Source: Chitinophaga agri
GTDB taxonomy: Bacteria > Bacteroidota > Bacteroidia > Chitinophagales > Chitinophagaceae
Assembly (NCBI RefSeq): GCF_010093065.1
Contig: NZ_CP048113.1
Location: 1,550,001-1,614,000 of the forward strand
Direction of reading: 5' to 3'
DNA: 64,000 nucleotides
Under the pieces are notes generated by a model. That model did no database searches. It was not told the DNA's origin and saw nothing but the letters and a program-made list of their open reading frames with translations. Made by a program: the position numbers and the translations under genes. Shown here piece after piece: positions 43,514 to 52,167 of this stretch (position 1 is the stretch's first letter; every line of letters begins with the position of its first letter).

Positions 43514-44221
43514 TTATTGGTAGTTCGTCATTTTTATCAATGACTTTACATCATCGATTATAATTTTCCTGCCTATTGTACTTATAATTTTTTCTTTTTT
43601 AAGGTCTTTTAACATCCGCACTACGTTCTCTTCAGTGGTGGCAGCCAGATTGGCAAGGTCTTTCCGTGAAACAGTGATGCAGATATCCCCCGTATCATTT
43701 TCAGACGATTTGTATTTTTCTCTCAAAACAACCAGGGATATTGCTAAGCGCTCCTTCGCAGAGTGCCTTGCTACGATCGACAGATTGTTCGCAAGTACGC
43801 TGTATTCATGACTGAGTGCTTCTAACAGGTGCCTGGATAAATTTGGTGAGGATTCTATTGCTAAAAGAAAAGTGTCTCTCGGAATAAGGGTAATGATACA
43901 GTCTTCGAGAGCAGCAGCAGAGTCCGGATAATGGTTATCTGATAATACGGCGTGATATCCGATAAATTCTCCGGCATTGGCCACATATATTATATGCTCA
44001 TTGCCGTTCCTGTCCTGCTTATATTTTTTGATTTTCCCTTCTTTTATATAGTAAATACCAAAAGCGGGACTGTCTTCTCTGAAGATGATCTGCCCTCTCC
44101 GGTAACATTGCTCCACGGTAGCTGATAAAAACCTTTCTGTTTCTTCTGCAGTTAAGCTTTCCAGTATTGACCTGGAACGGAAAATCCATTTATCTATCGG
44201 GAAGATACCTTTTAAGCTCAT
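43514..44221 (-). CDS. Crp/Fnr-family transcriptional regulator
   Basis: 235 aa. The cNMP-binding-like domain spans about 25-140 (EETERFLSATVEQCYRRGQIIFREDSPAFGIYYIKEGKIKKY, GEFIGYHAVLS) and the Crp-type HTH about 165-225 (ITVSRKDLANLAATTEENVVRMLKDLKKEKII). The metal-binding cysteines of FNR are absent, so it is not an iron-sulfur oxygen sensor. It is divergent from a methyltransferase gene, with candidate promoters and a perfect palindrome between them. Confidence 0.88.
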   Translation of the reverse strand: MSLKGIFPIDKWIFRSRSILESLTAEETERFLSATVEQCYRRGQIIFREDSPAFGIYYIKEGKIKKYKQDRNGNEHIIYVANAGEFIGYHAVLSDNHYPDSAAALEDCIITLIPRDTFLLAIESSPNLSRHLLEALSHEYSVLANNLSIVARHSAKERLAISLVVLREKYKSSENDTGDICITVSRKDLANLAATTEENVVRMLKDLKKEKIISTIGRKIIIDDVKSLIKMTNYQ

Positions 44222-44255
44222 ATCAACAAAAGTCTAATATTGAAAATTGATTTTT

Positions 44256-44273
44256 ATCAACTTTTAAGTTGAT
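44256..44273. promoter_or_regulatory. Perfect 18-bp palindrome, candidate Crp/Fnr operator
   Basis: ATCAACTTTTAAGTTGAT is a perfect inverted repeat (two 8-bp arms, 2-bp centre) in the divergent region, 35 bp upstream of the Crp/Fnr start. Its size suits a dimeric Crp-like protein. Autoregulation is an inference. Confidence 0.4.
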
Positions 44274-44279
44274 TACTTG

Positions 44280-44287
44280 CAAAGTTA
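44280..44287 (-). promoter_or_regulatory. Candidate -7 box of the Crp/Fnr gene
   Basis: Read on the minus strand this is TAACTTTG, an exact fit to TAnnTTTG, 59 bp upstream of the start codon and just upstream of the palindrome. Confidence 0.35.
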
Positions 44288-44304
44288 ATGAAACTTTAAG
44301 TCGA

Positions 44305-44312
44305 TAGTTTTG
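44305..44312 (+). promoter_or_regulatory. Candidate -7 box of the methyltransferase gene
   Basis: TAGTTTTG fits TAnnTTTG and lies 107 bp upstream of the methyltransferase start codon. Confidence 0.3.
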
Positions 44313-44419
44313 CAGGAGGAATATTGGGAACTACACAGGCGAACTTTACTATGCCAAAGAGCACAATTGGATCAATTTACATGTAAGCCTTCCCTGGTGT
44401 CAACGTATCGCAAACTATT

Positions 44420-45025
44420 ATGATTACAGATAAAACAACATTGAAAGAAGTCTTCTCGAATAATAATAATTTTGATGAATTGTACCCGGATGATATACGT
44501 AGCCTGTCGAGATTGCATTGGACGTCGATTGAAATAGCTAAAAGAGCCGGCAGATTTCTAGCCGCGACCCCAGGCGCAAAAATTCTGGATATTGGATCCG
44601 GTGTCGGTAAGTTCTGCCTGAGTGCAGGCTATCATCACCCTGATTGCAATTTTTATGGAGTGGAGCAAAGGGGAAGTCTTGTAGGTATAGCTAATCAGGT
44701 TCAACAACAATTGTCAGTTGCGAATGTTACTTTCATTCACGCAAACTTTACACAGCTGGATTATTCAGCATTTGATCATTTTTATTATTACAACTCGTTT
44801 TATGAAAATCTAATTGATGAGAGCCTGTATATTGATAATCATATTGATCATTCTGAAAGCTTGTACTATTATTATACCGACTATTTATATGGAGTTCTTA
44901 AACAAAGACCACAAGGTACCCGCCTTGTCACCTATCAAAGCTCCTATGAGCGTATTCCTGCGGCATATCGTTTAGTGGAGAGTGATGTTGATATGTTATT
45001 TAATTGCTGGATTAAGTATAGATAA
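44420..45025 (+). CDS. Class I SAM-dependent methyltransferase
   Basis: 201 aa, cytoplasmic. Motif I is ILDIGSGVGKFCLSAG (about residues 55-70), motif II NFYGVEQ with the acidic ribose-binding residue, and later blocks include FIHANFTQLDYSAFDHFYYYNSFYENL. It is of minimal Rossmann-methyltransferase size. The substrate is unknown. It is divergent from the Crp/Fnr regulator. Confidence 0.8.
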   Translation: MITDKTTLKEVFSNNNNFDELYPDDIRSLSRLHWTSIEIAKRAGRFLAATPGAKILDIGSGVGKFCLSAGYHHPDCNFYGVEQRGSLVGIANQVQQQLSVANVTFIHANFTQLDYSAFDHFYYYNSFYENLIDESLYIDNHIDHSESLYYYYTDYLYGVLKQRPQGTRLVTYQSSYERIPAAYRLVESDVDMLFNCWIKYR

Positions 45026-45107
45026 ATGAACTACCCTCTCAGAGCATACAAAATGCAGGTATTGAAATAATCGTTAAAAACAAGGATGCCAGAGGATCTG
45101 ATGAAGG

Positions 45108-45871
45108 ATGGTGATCGTCATTTATGGCAAAAATATAGATTGGATGTTCAGATACCGGGGAAAGAAACGAAGTTTTCGGCAAAATATGCGTCTGGCAATA
45201 TTACTTTGCACAACAGCCGGATTTGTGAATGCATCAGGCTTTCTGGGCTTTTTTGTACTTACCACCAATATGACCGGACACGCGGCTCTAGTGGCGCTGA
45301 AGTTTACAGAAGGTGATTTTCGTGCTGTACGCATGATCGGTATCTGGTTGCTTTTGTTTTTGTCGGGTGCTTTTTTTTCCAGCCTTCACGTCTCAAGGGT
45401 TGGTCGGGATAAACGGGAATCGTATATAATACCAATTTTAATAGAAATAGTTATCCTCTGCTTTGTTGGATATTTTGGACATACATTTGATCACACTATT
45501 GTTATGACAGAATATTTTGCAGGCGGGCTTTTATTTGCGATGGGGATGCAGAATGCATTGGTGTCAGTCATATCCGGTGCTGTTGTAAGAACTACACATC
45601 TTACGGGAATGTTTACAGACTGGGTATTGATCTATCTGCAGCATTGCTGAAGTACCCTGAGAAAGATATATTGCTTCGACAAAATATATTTTTGAGATTT
45701 ATCATTATCTTATTCTTTCTCATGGGCAGCATCCTCGGTGGGTTTTCCTTTGTAAAATTTCAGTATCATAGTTTTTATATAGCGACAGGTATTTTATTAA
45801 TCGCCTTATACTATGATTTTTTAAGGGTTAATTCCAGGCGCCTGATATCTAAACTCAAAAAAAAAGGATAA
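45108..45871 (+). pseudogene. YoaK/DUF1275 membrane protein gene, broken by a frameshift
   Basis: The first part (45108-45650) encodes family hallmarks: TAGFVNASGFLGFFVLTTNMTGHAALVAL and RTTHLTGMFTDW. After TGMFTD the frame runs into a stop, while the next frame continues with GIDLSAALLKYPEKD, then three membrane helices to 45871. The missing base is at about 45620-45621: family members read TDLG where this copy has lost one T of TTGGG. So it is a single-base deletion that splits one gene. The start at 45108 or 45144 (before FRYRGKK) is open. A sequencing error is possible. Confidence 0.75.
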
Positions 45872-45988
45872 CCTCATTCTCTTTTTATTTTCAGTGCCTC
45901 CATAAACATTGAAGACGAAAATTAGCATCATGGATCAGTAAGGTTCCGGTAGACAGCATCTTCGGCATGTAAGTCTGAGGGTTTATGT

Positions 45989-46345
45989 TTGCGTGGTTTA
46001 AATATGCCCTGTATGCAATCATCCAATAATTCCACGATACGTTCATTTACAATATCGGAGAAGAAGAATATCGCGATGCAATGGAGCCAGTCAAACGTAA
46101 AGATGCAAGTGTTTTGTGATAATCATGGAATCACGGTCTCCATGCTCAAGAACTGGAGGAAGCAGTTTGCCACTCCTGCAAAAGTTCCCAGACGAAAACA
46201 TTTCATTCAGCTGACACCTTCTAAGGCGAGTATACCAGATATTGCACTTCCATTCGCGGAGGTGATATCTTTATCAGGTAACAGGATAATTTTTCATTCG
46301 GCGGTCAATACAGACATGCTAAAAGAGCTACTAAACAGTAAATAA
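45989..46345 (+). CDS. tnpA: IS66 accessory protein TnpA
   Basis: 118 aa. The helix-turn-helix region ISEKKNIAMQWSQSNVKMQVFCDNHGITVSMLKNWRKQF is typical of the first IS66 accessory protein, with a family-like C-terminus ending KELLNSK. An ATG at 46004 (MPCMQSS) is an equally possible start. It is followed at once by tnpB. In IS66 elements TnpA and TnpB are needed, together with TnpC, for movement, but their exact jobs are not settled. Confidence 0.82.
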   Translation: MRGLNMPCMQSSNNSTIRSFTISEKKNIAMQWSQSNVKMQVFCDNHGITVSMLKNWRKQFATPAKVPRRKHFIQLTPSKASIPDIALPFAEVISLSGNRIIFHSAVNTDMLKELLNSK

Positions 46346-46702
46346 ATGCTGGCACTCTCGTCCTCATGCAGGTATTTTCTGTATACTCAGCCAATCATGA
46401 TAAGTAGTAGCTTTTACAAACTGGCGGCTATTGTCAATCAACAGATGCATTTGGATCCTTTAACCGGGGATGTCTATATTTTCTTTAACCGCAGAGCTAC
46501 ACATATCAAGCTACTTCAATGGCAGCAAGATGGATTTGCGATTTATTACAAGCGGCTTGAGAAGGGAACATTTGAGATTCCCAAACCAGGTGGGGTACAG
46601 TCTTCGCTTACTTCTACACAATTGATGCTTATTCTGCAAGGCATTCAGATGGATAAAGTCCAGTACCGCAGGCGGTATTTTCGACAATCTGCCGATCATT
46701 AA
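46346..46702 (+). CDS. tnpB: IS66 accessory protein TnpB
   Basis: 118 aa. The pattern LDPLTGDVYIFFNRRATHIKLLQWQQDGFAIYYKRLEKGTFEIP is the IS66 TnpB (Orf2-like) core, where the family usually reads MRKGFDGLA...FVFRNRRRDRVKIL...GFWLW-KRLE. It begins directly after tnpA, in frame position +1, so the two are probably translationally linked. Confidence 0.88.
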   Translation: MLALSSSCRYFLYTQPIMISSSFYKLAAIVNQQMHLDPLTGDVYIFFNRRATHIKLLQWQQDGFAIYYKRLEKGTFEIPKPGGVQSSLTSTQLMLILQGIQMDKVQYRRRYFRQSADH

Positions 46703-46751
46703 CATCGCGCTAACAAATAATTGATTTACATGTGATAACATTGCAATTGCA

Positions 46752-48242
46752 ATGAGTACGTCAGCAGAAGATAATGATTACAAACAGCTCTATGAGTCTG
46801 CCATCAACAAGGTTGAGCAGCTGCAGCATGAATTGAATCAGCTCAAGAAGATGATTTTCGGAGTTCGTCAGGAGCGATTTATTCCCGCAGATAAGAATCA
46901 ACTGGCACTCGATATTCCAACAGAACAATCTGCTGCTGTTTGCAACGTGTTAGATGCAAAGAAGGTGACTTATGTGAAAGTTGTAAAACAAGATGCGACT
47001 CAAGCCAGAGATAGCCGTCATACCATACCATCTCACTTACGAAGAGAAGATGTAATTATAGATCCAGACCATATACCAGCTGGTAGTAAACATATTGGCA
47101 CCACTGAAACTGAAGTGCTGGAATACAAACCCGCTGAAATTTATGTAGTCCGTTACATCCGTAACAAGTACCTTCTCCCATCTGCGGATGAGACGTCGTC
47201 AAAAATTATTGTTGGACCTTTGCCAACATTACCAGTTGCAAAATCGATGATGGGGCCAGGCTTACTGGCTCAACTGGTTGTTGAGAAGATCTGCGATCAT
47301 CTCCCCGTGCATCGCCAGCAACAACGTCTGGAAAGAGATGGCATAAAGCTACCATACTCAACGCTGAGTGATGGTTTTGCTAAGACAGCTGCGTTAATTA
47401 CTCCTATATACAGAGCGCTGGTAACAGAAGTACTCAACGCTGACTATTTGCAGGCTGATGAGACATCGGTACCAGTGCTCGACAAGGATAAGAAAGGGAG
47501 CACTCATCGGGGGTATTACTGGCTCTATCAGGATAGTATTAACAAGCTGCTTGTCTTTGATTATCAACCCGGGCGTGGCCGAGAAGGACCCGCAGAAATG
47601 CTGAAAGATTTTTATGGTACGCTGCAAACAGACGCTTACTCTGCATATAATAGCATCGTTGACACCAATAATATAACATTGATCCACTGTCTTGCTCATG
47701 CAAGAAGGTACTTCTCTGACGCTATTTACAGCGACCGAGAAAGAGCAGAATATGTATTGGAACAGTTACAGCTCGTCTATCAGATTGAACGCGATAGCAG
47801 GGCGTTAAATCACGACAATGAAAAACGAGCAGCTTCAAGACAGAAGCACTCCTTACCTATACTGAAGAAATTAGGAAGCTGGATGGAAGACCAATACAAG
47901 CAGGTACTTCCACAAAGCCCGATAGGAAAAGCCCTTGCCTATAGTATAAAACGCTGGGATAAACTCTGTGCCTTCGTGTATGATGGAAAGCTACATCCAG
48001 ATAATAACGCGGCTGAGAGATCTATAAGAGCGACTGTTATAGGCCGAAAGAATTACCTCTTTGCCGGGAGCCATGAATCAGCAAAGCGAATTGCAATGCT
48101 CTACAGCCTGATCGGAACCTGTAAACTACATAACATTAATCCCAGCCTTTGGCTAAAGGACGTTTTAATGGTCATTAACGACCATCCCATCAACAGAATC
48201 AAAGAGCTCCTACCTCATATCTGGATCACGAAGCAAAAGTAA
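46752..48242 (+). CDS. tnpC: IS66 transposase TnpC
   Basis: 496 aa. An N-terminal coiled coil (YKQLYESAINKVEQLQHELNQLKKM) is followed by a zinc-finger-like/DNA-binding region and the DDE core: ADETSVPVLD near residue 235, TDAYSAYN near 294 and the Glu in NNAAERSIRATVIGRKNYLFAGS near 421. The C-terminal conserved segment NINPSLWLKDVL is also present. It is complete and carries no stop. Copies of its 3' half recur at 50892-51838. Confidence 0.93.
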   Translation: MSTSAEDNDYKQLYESAINKVEQLQHELNQLKKMIFGVRQERFIPADKNQLALDIPTEQSAAVCNVLDAKKVTYVKVVKQDATQARDSRHTIPSHLRREDVIIDPDHIPAGSKHIGTTETEVLEYKPAEIYVVRYIRNKYLLPSADETSSKIIVGPLPTLPVAKSMMGPGLLAQLVVEKICDHLPVHRQQQRLERDGIKLPYSTLSDGFAKTAALITPIYRALVTEVLNADYLQADETSVPVLDKDKKGSTHRGYYWLYQDSINKLLVFDYQPGRGREGPAEMLKDFYGTLQTDAYSAYNSIVDTNNITLIHCLAHARRYFSDAIYSDRERAEYVLEQLQLVYQIERDSRALNHDNEKRAASRQKHSLPILKKLGSWMEDQYKQVLPQSPIGKALAYSIKRWDKLCAFVYDGKLHPDNNAAERSIRATVIGRKNYLFAGSHESAKRIAMLYSLIGTCKLHNINPSLWLKDVLMVINDHPINRIKELLPHIWITKQK

Positions 48243-48295
48243 CGCTCTCCAAAATCATTACATAGGTGCTGTCTACCGGATACTTACATGGATCA

Positions 48296-48629
48296 AACCG
48301 TTTTCAGATTGATTATAACTGATTTATCCAAGATCTTGGATTACTATAAAATAGGAAATTCGCTACTAGAGCGGATTTCCTATTTTACGTACCCAGTAGC
48401 AGTAAATTATTGAACCAACTGATGTTGTTACTAGCAAATTGATTGCACCTTTTTAATTCTTTAAAGTTGTACCGAAGACAATGGGACCATAGTTATTTAA
48501 AAACGTTCTTACAGGTGACTAGCTGGATTGCATAGCGCTCATGGATACTAAGTGCACTCGTAAAAATAAAAACATAGAAAGAAACCCTAATGCAAACTTA
48601 TTTATGAAATTTACTATATATTGGGGCTT
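48296..48629. other. Intergenic, 334 bp, with a hairpin and tRNA-like remnant
   Basis: The IS66 right flank, then the hairpin and tRNA-like stretch described separately at 48348-48422. No gene. Confidence 0.4.
48348..48422 (-). repeat. Hairpin plus tRNA 3'-end-like remnant A
   Basis: A 17-bp stem (48348-48364 with 48370-48386, one G-U pair) is followed by GTACCCAGTAGC and TTGAACCAAC. In reverse this reads like a decayed T arm (GTTGGTTCAA) and acceptor (CTGGGTAC). The intact tRNA-Leu at 58605 has the same order of hairpin, TTTTTGTGCCCAG and TTCGAACCA. The match is loose, and function as tRNA is excluded. Confidence 0.4.
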
Positions 48630-49232
48630 ATGAGTACAGTTCCGCATGCCCTCAGGAGAAAAATATCTACGTACAGCATTGTTCTGGCTAGTATGCTTTT
48701 TGTTGGATTAGGTTTTTACACCATTAGCCCAATATTGAAATTGCCAGACTTTTTTTATATGCTGTTTCCTGTTTGGATATGGGGTAAGATAGCTATTACG
48801 GATGGAGATACTTACCAGGTTTTAGGTTCTATATGCCTGTTGATGACATTAACCATTCTGCTTTTTATTTGGGGTTATGCATATCCCGAAAAGAAGCATT
48901 ATGCGATGAGACTCAAGATCTGGCTTATCTTGTTTAATGCCTTACTGGCTTATAGCTTAATGGCCGCTGCTATTGTCCACATAAAAGCAATTCCTGGATT
49001 ACGTGAAGCGCCTACTCCACCCGATGGAATGCTCCCGTTGCCGTATACTGCTGTCGATGACATGTTGAGTCGAATGGCAAATATACCGCCTATTTATAGC
49101 GTGGCATCGATTGTATTTATTGTTGTACAATGTTTCTACACAATCATATCTGTAAAAATATTTTTGCTTTTACGTAAAGTCAATAAGCTAGACCAGCTAG
49201 AACAAGTTTTAGTTAGCATATACGAAAAGTAA
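48630..49232 (+). CDS. Membrane protein, 200 aa, unrecognised
   Basis: The ATG at 48630 is preferred over the TTG at 48621. Four hydrophobic segments are seen: YSIVLASMLFVGLGFYTI, LGSICLLMTLTILLFIWGY, IWLILFNALLAYSLMAAAIV and YSVASIVFIVVQCFYTIIS. Both ends are basic. No conserved motif is recognised. It lies between two tRNA-like/hairpin repeats, in the accessory island, with no linked partner gene. Confidence 0.6.
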   Translation: MSTVPHALRRKISTYSIVLASMLFVGLGFYTISPILKLPDFFYMLFPVWIWGKIAITDGDTYQVLGSICLLMTLTILLFIWGYAYPEKKHYAMRLKIWLILFNALLAYSLMAAAIVHIKAIPGLREAPTPPDGMLPLPYTAVDDMLSRMANIPPIYSVASIVFIVVQCFYTIISVKIFLLLRKVNKLDQLEQVLVSIYEK

Positions 49233-49330
49233 AGCAGTAGAACACAAGAAATTAACTTGAACCGTCGTATCGAACTCCTTGTATTTTGATAATGAATAGA
49301 TTATAGATGACCCAGGAATATACGTAAGAA

Positions 49331-49405
49331 AGAACATCCGCTACTAGAGCGGATGTTCTGTTTTGGTGCCCAGTAGCGAATCATTCTCGAACCAATTGGG
49401 AGTGA
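49331..49405 (-). repeat. Hairpin plus tRNA 3'-end-like remnant B
   Basis: A 12-bp perfect stem (49331-49342 with 49348-49359) is followed by TTTTGGTGCCCAG at 49361-49373 and TCTCGAACCA at 49386-49395. On the minus strand this is a T-arm-like TGGTTCGAGA and CTGGGCACC. It is the best preserved of three such remnants and most like the intact tRNA-Leu 3' end and its terminator. Confidence 0.5.
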
Positions 49406-49548
49406 TTATTGGAAAATTATTTCTATAACAATAATAGTCCATCATTTATGCTTTCCTGGTAGTAAGGTTAGTTGGGCATTAAAAATGCGGTGTAATTTTT
49501 AATAAGGCCTTATATTCGCTACTCGTTATACATTTAACACTATTATAT

Positions 49549-49944
49549 ATGGGTACATGGGCTAACGGTAGCTTTGGAAATGATGATGCGGGTGATTGGG
49601 TGATTGATTTTTCAGAACAACCTAATTTCGATTTCCTAACAGTCACACTACAGGGTTCTATTGACAATCCGAATGACGCGGGATTAAATATGTGCGCTAT
49701 TGCTGCTGCAGAGGTTATTTGCATATTGGATGGGAAAATTCCTCTGGATTATGAGGAAGTTAGTCACAACCTTGCAGAAGTTATTGAATTGCTGAAATCT
49801 CAACCTGTACCAATGAATCTAAGAGAGCTTGCAGTAATTGCTGTAAGTGGAATTATTAAACAGTCCGAATTGAAAGAATTGTGGGAAGGAGATGAAGAAT
49901 GGGAGGAAGAAGTAAGTGCTTTGAAGAGTAGGTTACTACGCTAA
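49549..49944 (+). CDS. DUF4259 family protein
   Basis: 131 aa. The N-terminus MGTWANGSFGNDDAGDWVIDF matches the DUF4259 signature (MGAWG-x-G-F-ENDDAADW). The body is acidic and helical, ending in EEWEEEVSALKSRLLR. The function is unknown; DUF4259 genes are often seen next to toxin-immunity genes, as immunity-like proteins, but no toxin is adjacent. It is bracketed by tRNA-like repeats B and C. Confidence 0.82.
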   Translation: MGTWANGSFGNDDAGDWVIDFSEQPNFDFLTVTLQGSIDNPNDAGLNMCAIAAAEVICILDGKIPLDYEEVSHNLAEVIELLKSQPVPMNLRELAVIAVSGIIKQSELKELWEGDEEWEEEVSALKSRLLR

Positions 49945-50029
49945 CACTATTTCAAGCATGATGTTACGAATTTGGCCTGACAGTCGATCATCTAGCGACC
50001 CAGGCCATGTTTAAATTATAGGATGTCGA

Positions 50030-50070
50030 GTGCCTAGTAGCGGAGCATTTACAATCCGCCTATGCTTGAT
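50030..50070 (-). repeat. tRNA-like remnant C, highly decayed
   Basis: GTGCCTAGTAGCGG at 50030-50043 shares 11-12 bases with remnants A and B (GTGCCCAGTAGCG). No clear hairpin precedes it, so the assignment is weak. Confidence 0.25.
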
Positions 50071-50140
50071 TTTCAGTAAATTACTTTCCGCTTTTAACTA
50101 TGTTACAGGCAAAGTTAACTATTACAATGATGTAAAAGTC

Positions 50141-50788
50141 TTAACGTATACTGACAGCGCGTTCGATGGGAGTTTCCCTTAATGGTTTAACGCTCATCCA
50201 GCCTTTATCGTTATATTCACGTTCATATTCTCTTTGAAACCCTTTCATCTGCAGCGTTTCATTATCAATCCAGCGAATAATCTCTTCGTCATTGTCCAAA
50301 AGGTCAATTTCCTTTACTTCCGGCAATGGCAGTATCAAAGGATTTGTAAAGTCAAATATTCTCATAAAGTATGGCCCTCCCCAGATACACCCTTTTGTGG
50401 CTAATAGGTTTCCGTTAGGCGACAAATGAAAATCTGTCCAGATGTAACCGTCCGTTTTGGGAGAATAGCTTGCCATCTTTTTATTAGTCAGGTCGATGAC
50501 GGTTTGTCCTCCAAACAGATCTTCTGCGCAGACCATGTATTCTGTGTTGTTTGTTTCCAGCCAAGAGTAAAGGATTCTGTCTTCGTTAACCAGGAAGTCA
50601 AATATTTTTCTATTGGTTGATTGCTGGTAAATCTGCGCTCTCGTTATGGCATACTTCTGATCGTACAACTCGTTTGCTTCTAATCTGAAATTCCCTGATG
50701 GAGAGATAAACGTTTCACCATCGACTTCCTTTATTCTTTGATCAAAAGTTTCTTTAAGACGAGCTCTTATTTCTTCAATATAATTCAT
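50141..50788 (-). CDS. Unrecognised soluble protein, 215 aa
   Basis: From the ATG at 50788 (MNYIEEIRARLKETF); an upstream frame to 50878 would start at the edge of the IS66 fragment and is not favoured. The protein is beta-rich, with units such as YMVCAEDLFGGQTVIDLTNKKMASY, TDFHLSPNGNLLATKGC and FMRIFDFTNPL that recall WD40/beta-propeller strands. No family is certain. The gene is intact, although its upstream region has been replaced by IS66 debris. Confidence 0.55.
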   Translation of the reverse strand: MNYIEEIRARLKETFDQRIKEVDGETFISPSGNFRLEANELYDQKYAITRAQIYQQSTNRKIFDFLVNEDRILYSWLETNNTEYMVCAEDLFGGQTVIDLTNKKMASYSPKTDGYIWTDFHLSPNGNLLATKGCIWGGPYFMRIFDFTNPLILPLPEVKEIDLLDNDEEIIRWIDNETLQMKGFQREYEREYNDKGWMSVKPLRETPIERAVSIR

Positions 50789-50891
50789 ACGGGATAATAC
50801 TTCGGCTAAGTTAGTATAAATCCGTGTTTGCGCATGAGGAACATTTGTATGTGAACGAGTTGTTTGATACAATAACATTCCGGGAACCGAA

Positions 50892-51208
50892 CCTTCATGT
50901 ATGATTGAAAGCTACATCCAGATAATAACGCGGCTGAGAGATCTATGAGAGCGACCGTTATAGGCGGAAAGAATTACCTCTTTGCCGGGAGCCATGAATC
51001 AGCAAAGCGAATTGCAATGCTCTACAGCCTGATCGGAACCTGTAAACTACATAACATTAATCCCAGCCTTTGGCTAAAGGACGTTTTAATGGTCATTAAC
51101 GACCATCCCGTCAACAGAATCAAAGAGCTCCTACCTCATATCTGGATCACGAAGCAAAAGTAACGCTCTCCAAAATCATTACATAGGTGCTGTCTACCGG
51201 ATACTTAC
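50892..51208 (+). mobile_element. Partial IS66 copy 1 (3' end of tnpC plus right end)
   Basis: The stretch matches 47971-48287 of the complete IS66 with few differences, ending precisely at the right terminus (CTTAC at 51204-51208). The remnant encodes the last 72 residues of TnpC (frame 50945-51163) with an I-to-V change. It has no left end. Confidence 0.85.
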
Positions 51209-51838
51209 GAAACTTAAGTGCTGGAATACAAACCCGCTGAAATTTGCTCATGCAAGAAGGTACTTCTCTGACGCTATTTACAGCGACCGGGAAAGAGCAG
51301 AATATGTATTGGAACAGTTACAGCTCGTCTATCAGATTGAACGCGATAGCCGGGCGTTAAATCACGACAATGAAAAACGAGCAGCTTCAAGACAGAAGCA
51401 CTCCTTACCTATACTGAAGAAATTAAGAAGCTGGATGGAAGACCAATACAAGCAGGTACTTCCACAAAGCCCGATAGGAAAAGCCCTTGCCTATAGTATA
51501 AAACGCTGGGATAAACTCTGTGCCTTCGTGTATGATGGAAAGCTACATCCAGATAATAACGCGGCTAGAGATCTATAAGAGCGACTGTTATAGGCCGAAA
51601 GAATTACCTCTTTGCCGGGAGCCATGAATCAGCAAAGCGAATTGCAATGCTCTACAGCCTGATCGGAACCTGTAAACTACATAACATTAATCCCAGCCTT
51701 TGGCTAAAGGACGTTTTAACGGTCATTAACGACCATCCTATCAACAGAATCAAAGAGCTCCTACCTCATATCTGGATCACGAAGCAAAAGTAACGCTCTC
51801 CAAAGTCATTAAATAGGTGCTGTCTACCGGATACTTAC
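51209..51838 (+). mobile_element. Partial IS66 copy 2 with internal deletion and 2-bp deletion
   Basis: It begins directly after copy 1. Bases 51209-51245 match 47105-47142 and 51246 onwards match 47694-48287, so about 550 bp are deleted. A second small deletion (GCGGCTAGAG for GCGGCTGAGAG near 51566) breaks the tnpC frame, seen as the 89-aa frame at 51309-51578. It ends at the same right terminus. Confidence 0.85.
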
Positions 51839-52167
51839 CCATAGCAATCTCAATGTTCTTAACCTTTCGTATAAAAAATATTTTATATGGATATGGCAAT
51901 TGTGCACAGGATGTGGCACAAATTCAAATTTGGGTAAAAAGAATAAACACCAGTGCCTTACTGTATATAAATCCCCACCCGTAATGCAGTTAAAATTAAA
52001 AGGCCTTTGAAAAATTAGTAACCCTGACTTTCAAAAAAATTCCTTTCTTTTACAACATGATGTAAGTGTTCATGCACCATCCCGCAGAACGTAGCAAGCT
52101 CCCAAAAACCTGCAATCCCTTTTAACTGTGCCGAAGTTAAACGGGATAAAAGCACAACAGCAAAAGA
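51839..52167. other. Intergenic, 329 bp, with a possible gene remnant
   Basis: On the minus strand at about 52015-52160 a frame reads SRLTSAQLKGIAGF and WELATFCGMVHEHLHHV up to a stop at 52015. It looks protein-like but has no start and runs against the following gene, so it may be the end of a lost gene. I could not name it. Confidence 0.25.

Larger units (their letters stand above)
45930..48295 (+). mobile_element. Complete IS66-family insertion sequence with 8-bp target duplication
   Basis: The element spans 45938-48287 (2350 bp). Left end GTAAGGTTCCGGTAGACAGCA and right end (reverse complement) GTAAGTATCCGGTAGACAGCA are imperfect inverted repeats. Both flanks read ATGGATCA (45930-45937 and 48288-48295), the 8-bp duplication usual for IS66. 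It carries three genes in the order tnpA, tnpB, tnpC. It landed just after the frameshifted YoaK gene. All three frames look intact, so it may be active or recent. Confidence 0.92.

Noticed and set aside
44466..44560. Possible CRISPR-like short repeats in the island
   Set aside because: No set of regularly spaced repeats of 24-40 bp could be found anywhere in the window.
45930..48295. Possible composite transposon bounded by IS66 copies
   Set aside because: The other IS66 copies lack a left end and stand in direct orientation, so no two complete copies bound a cargo.
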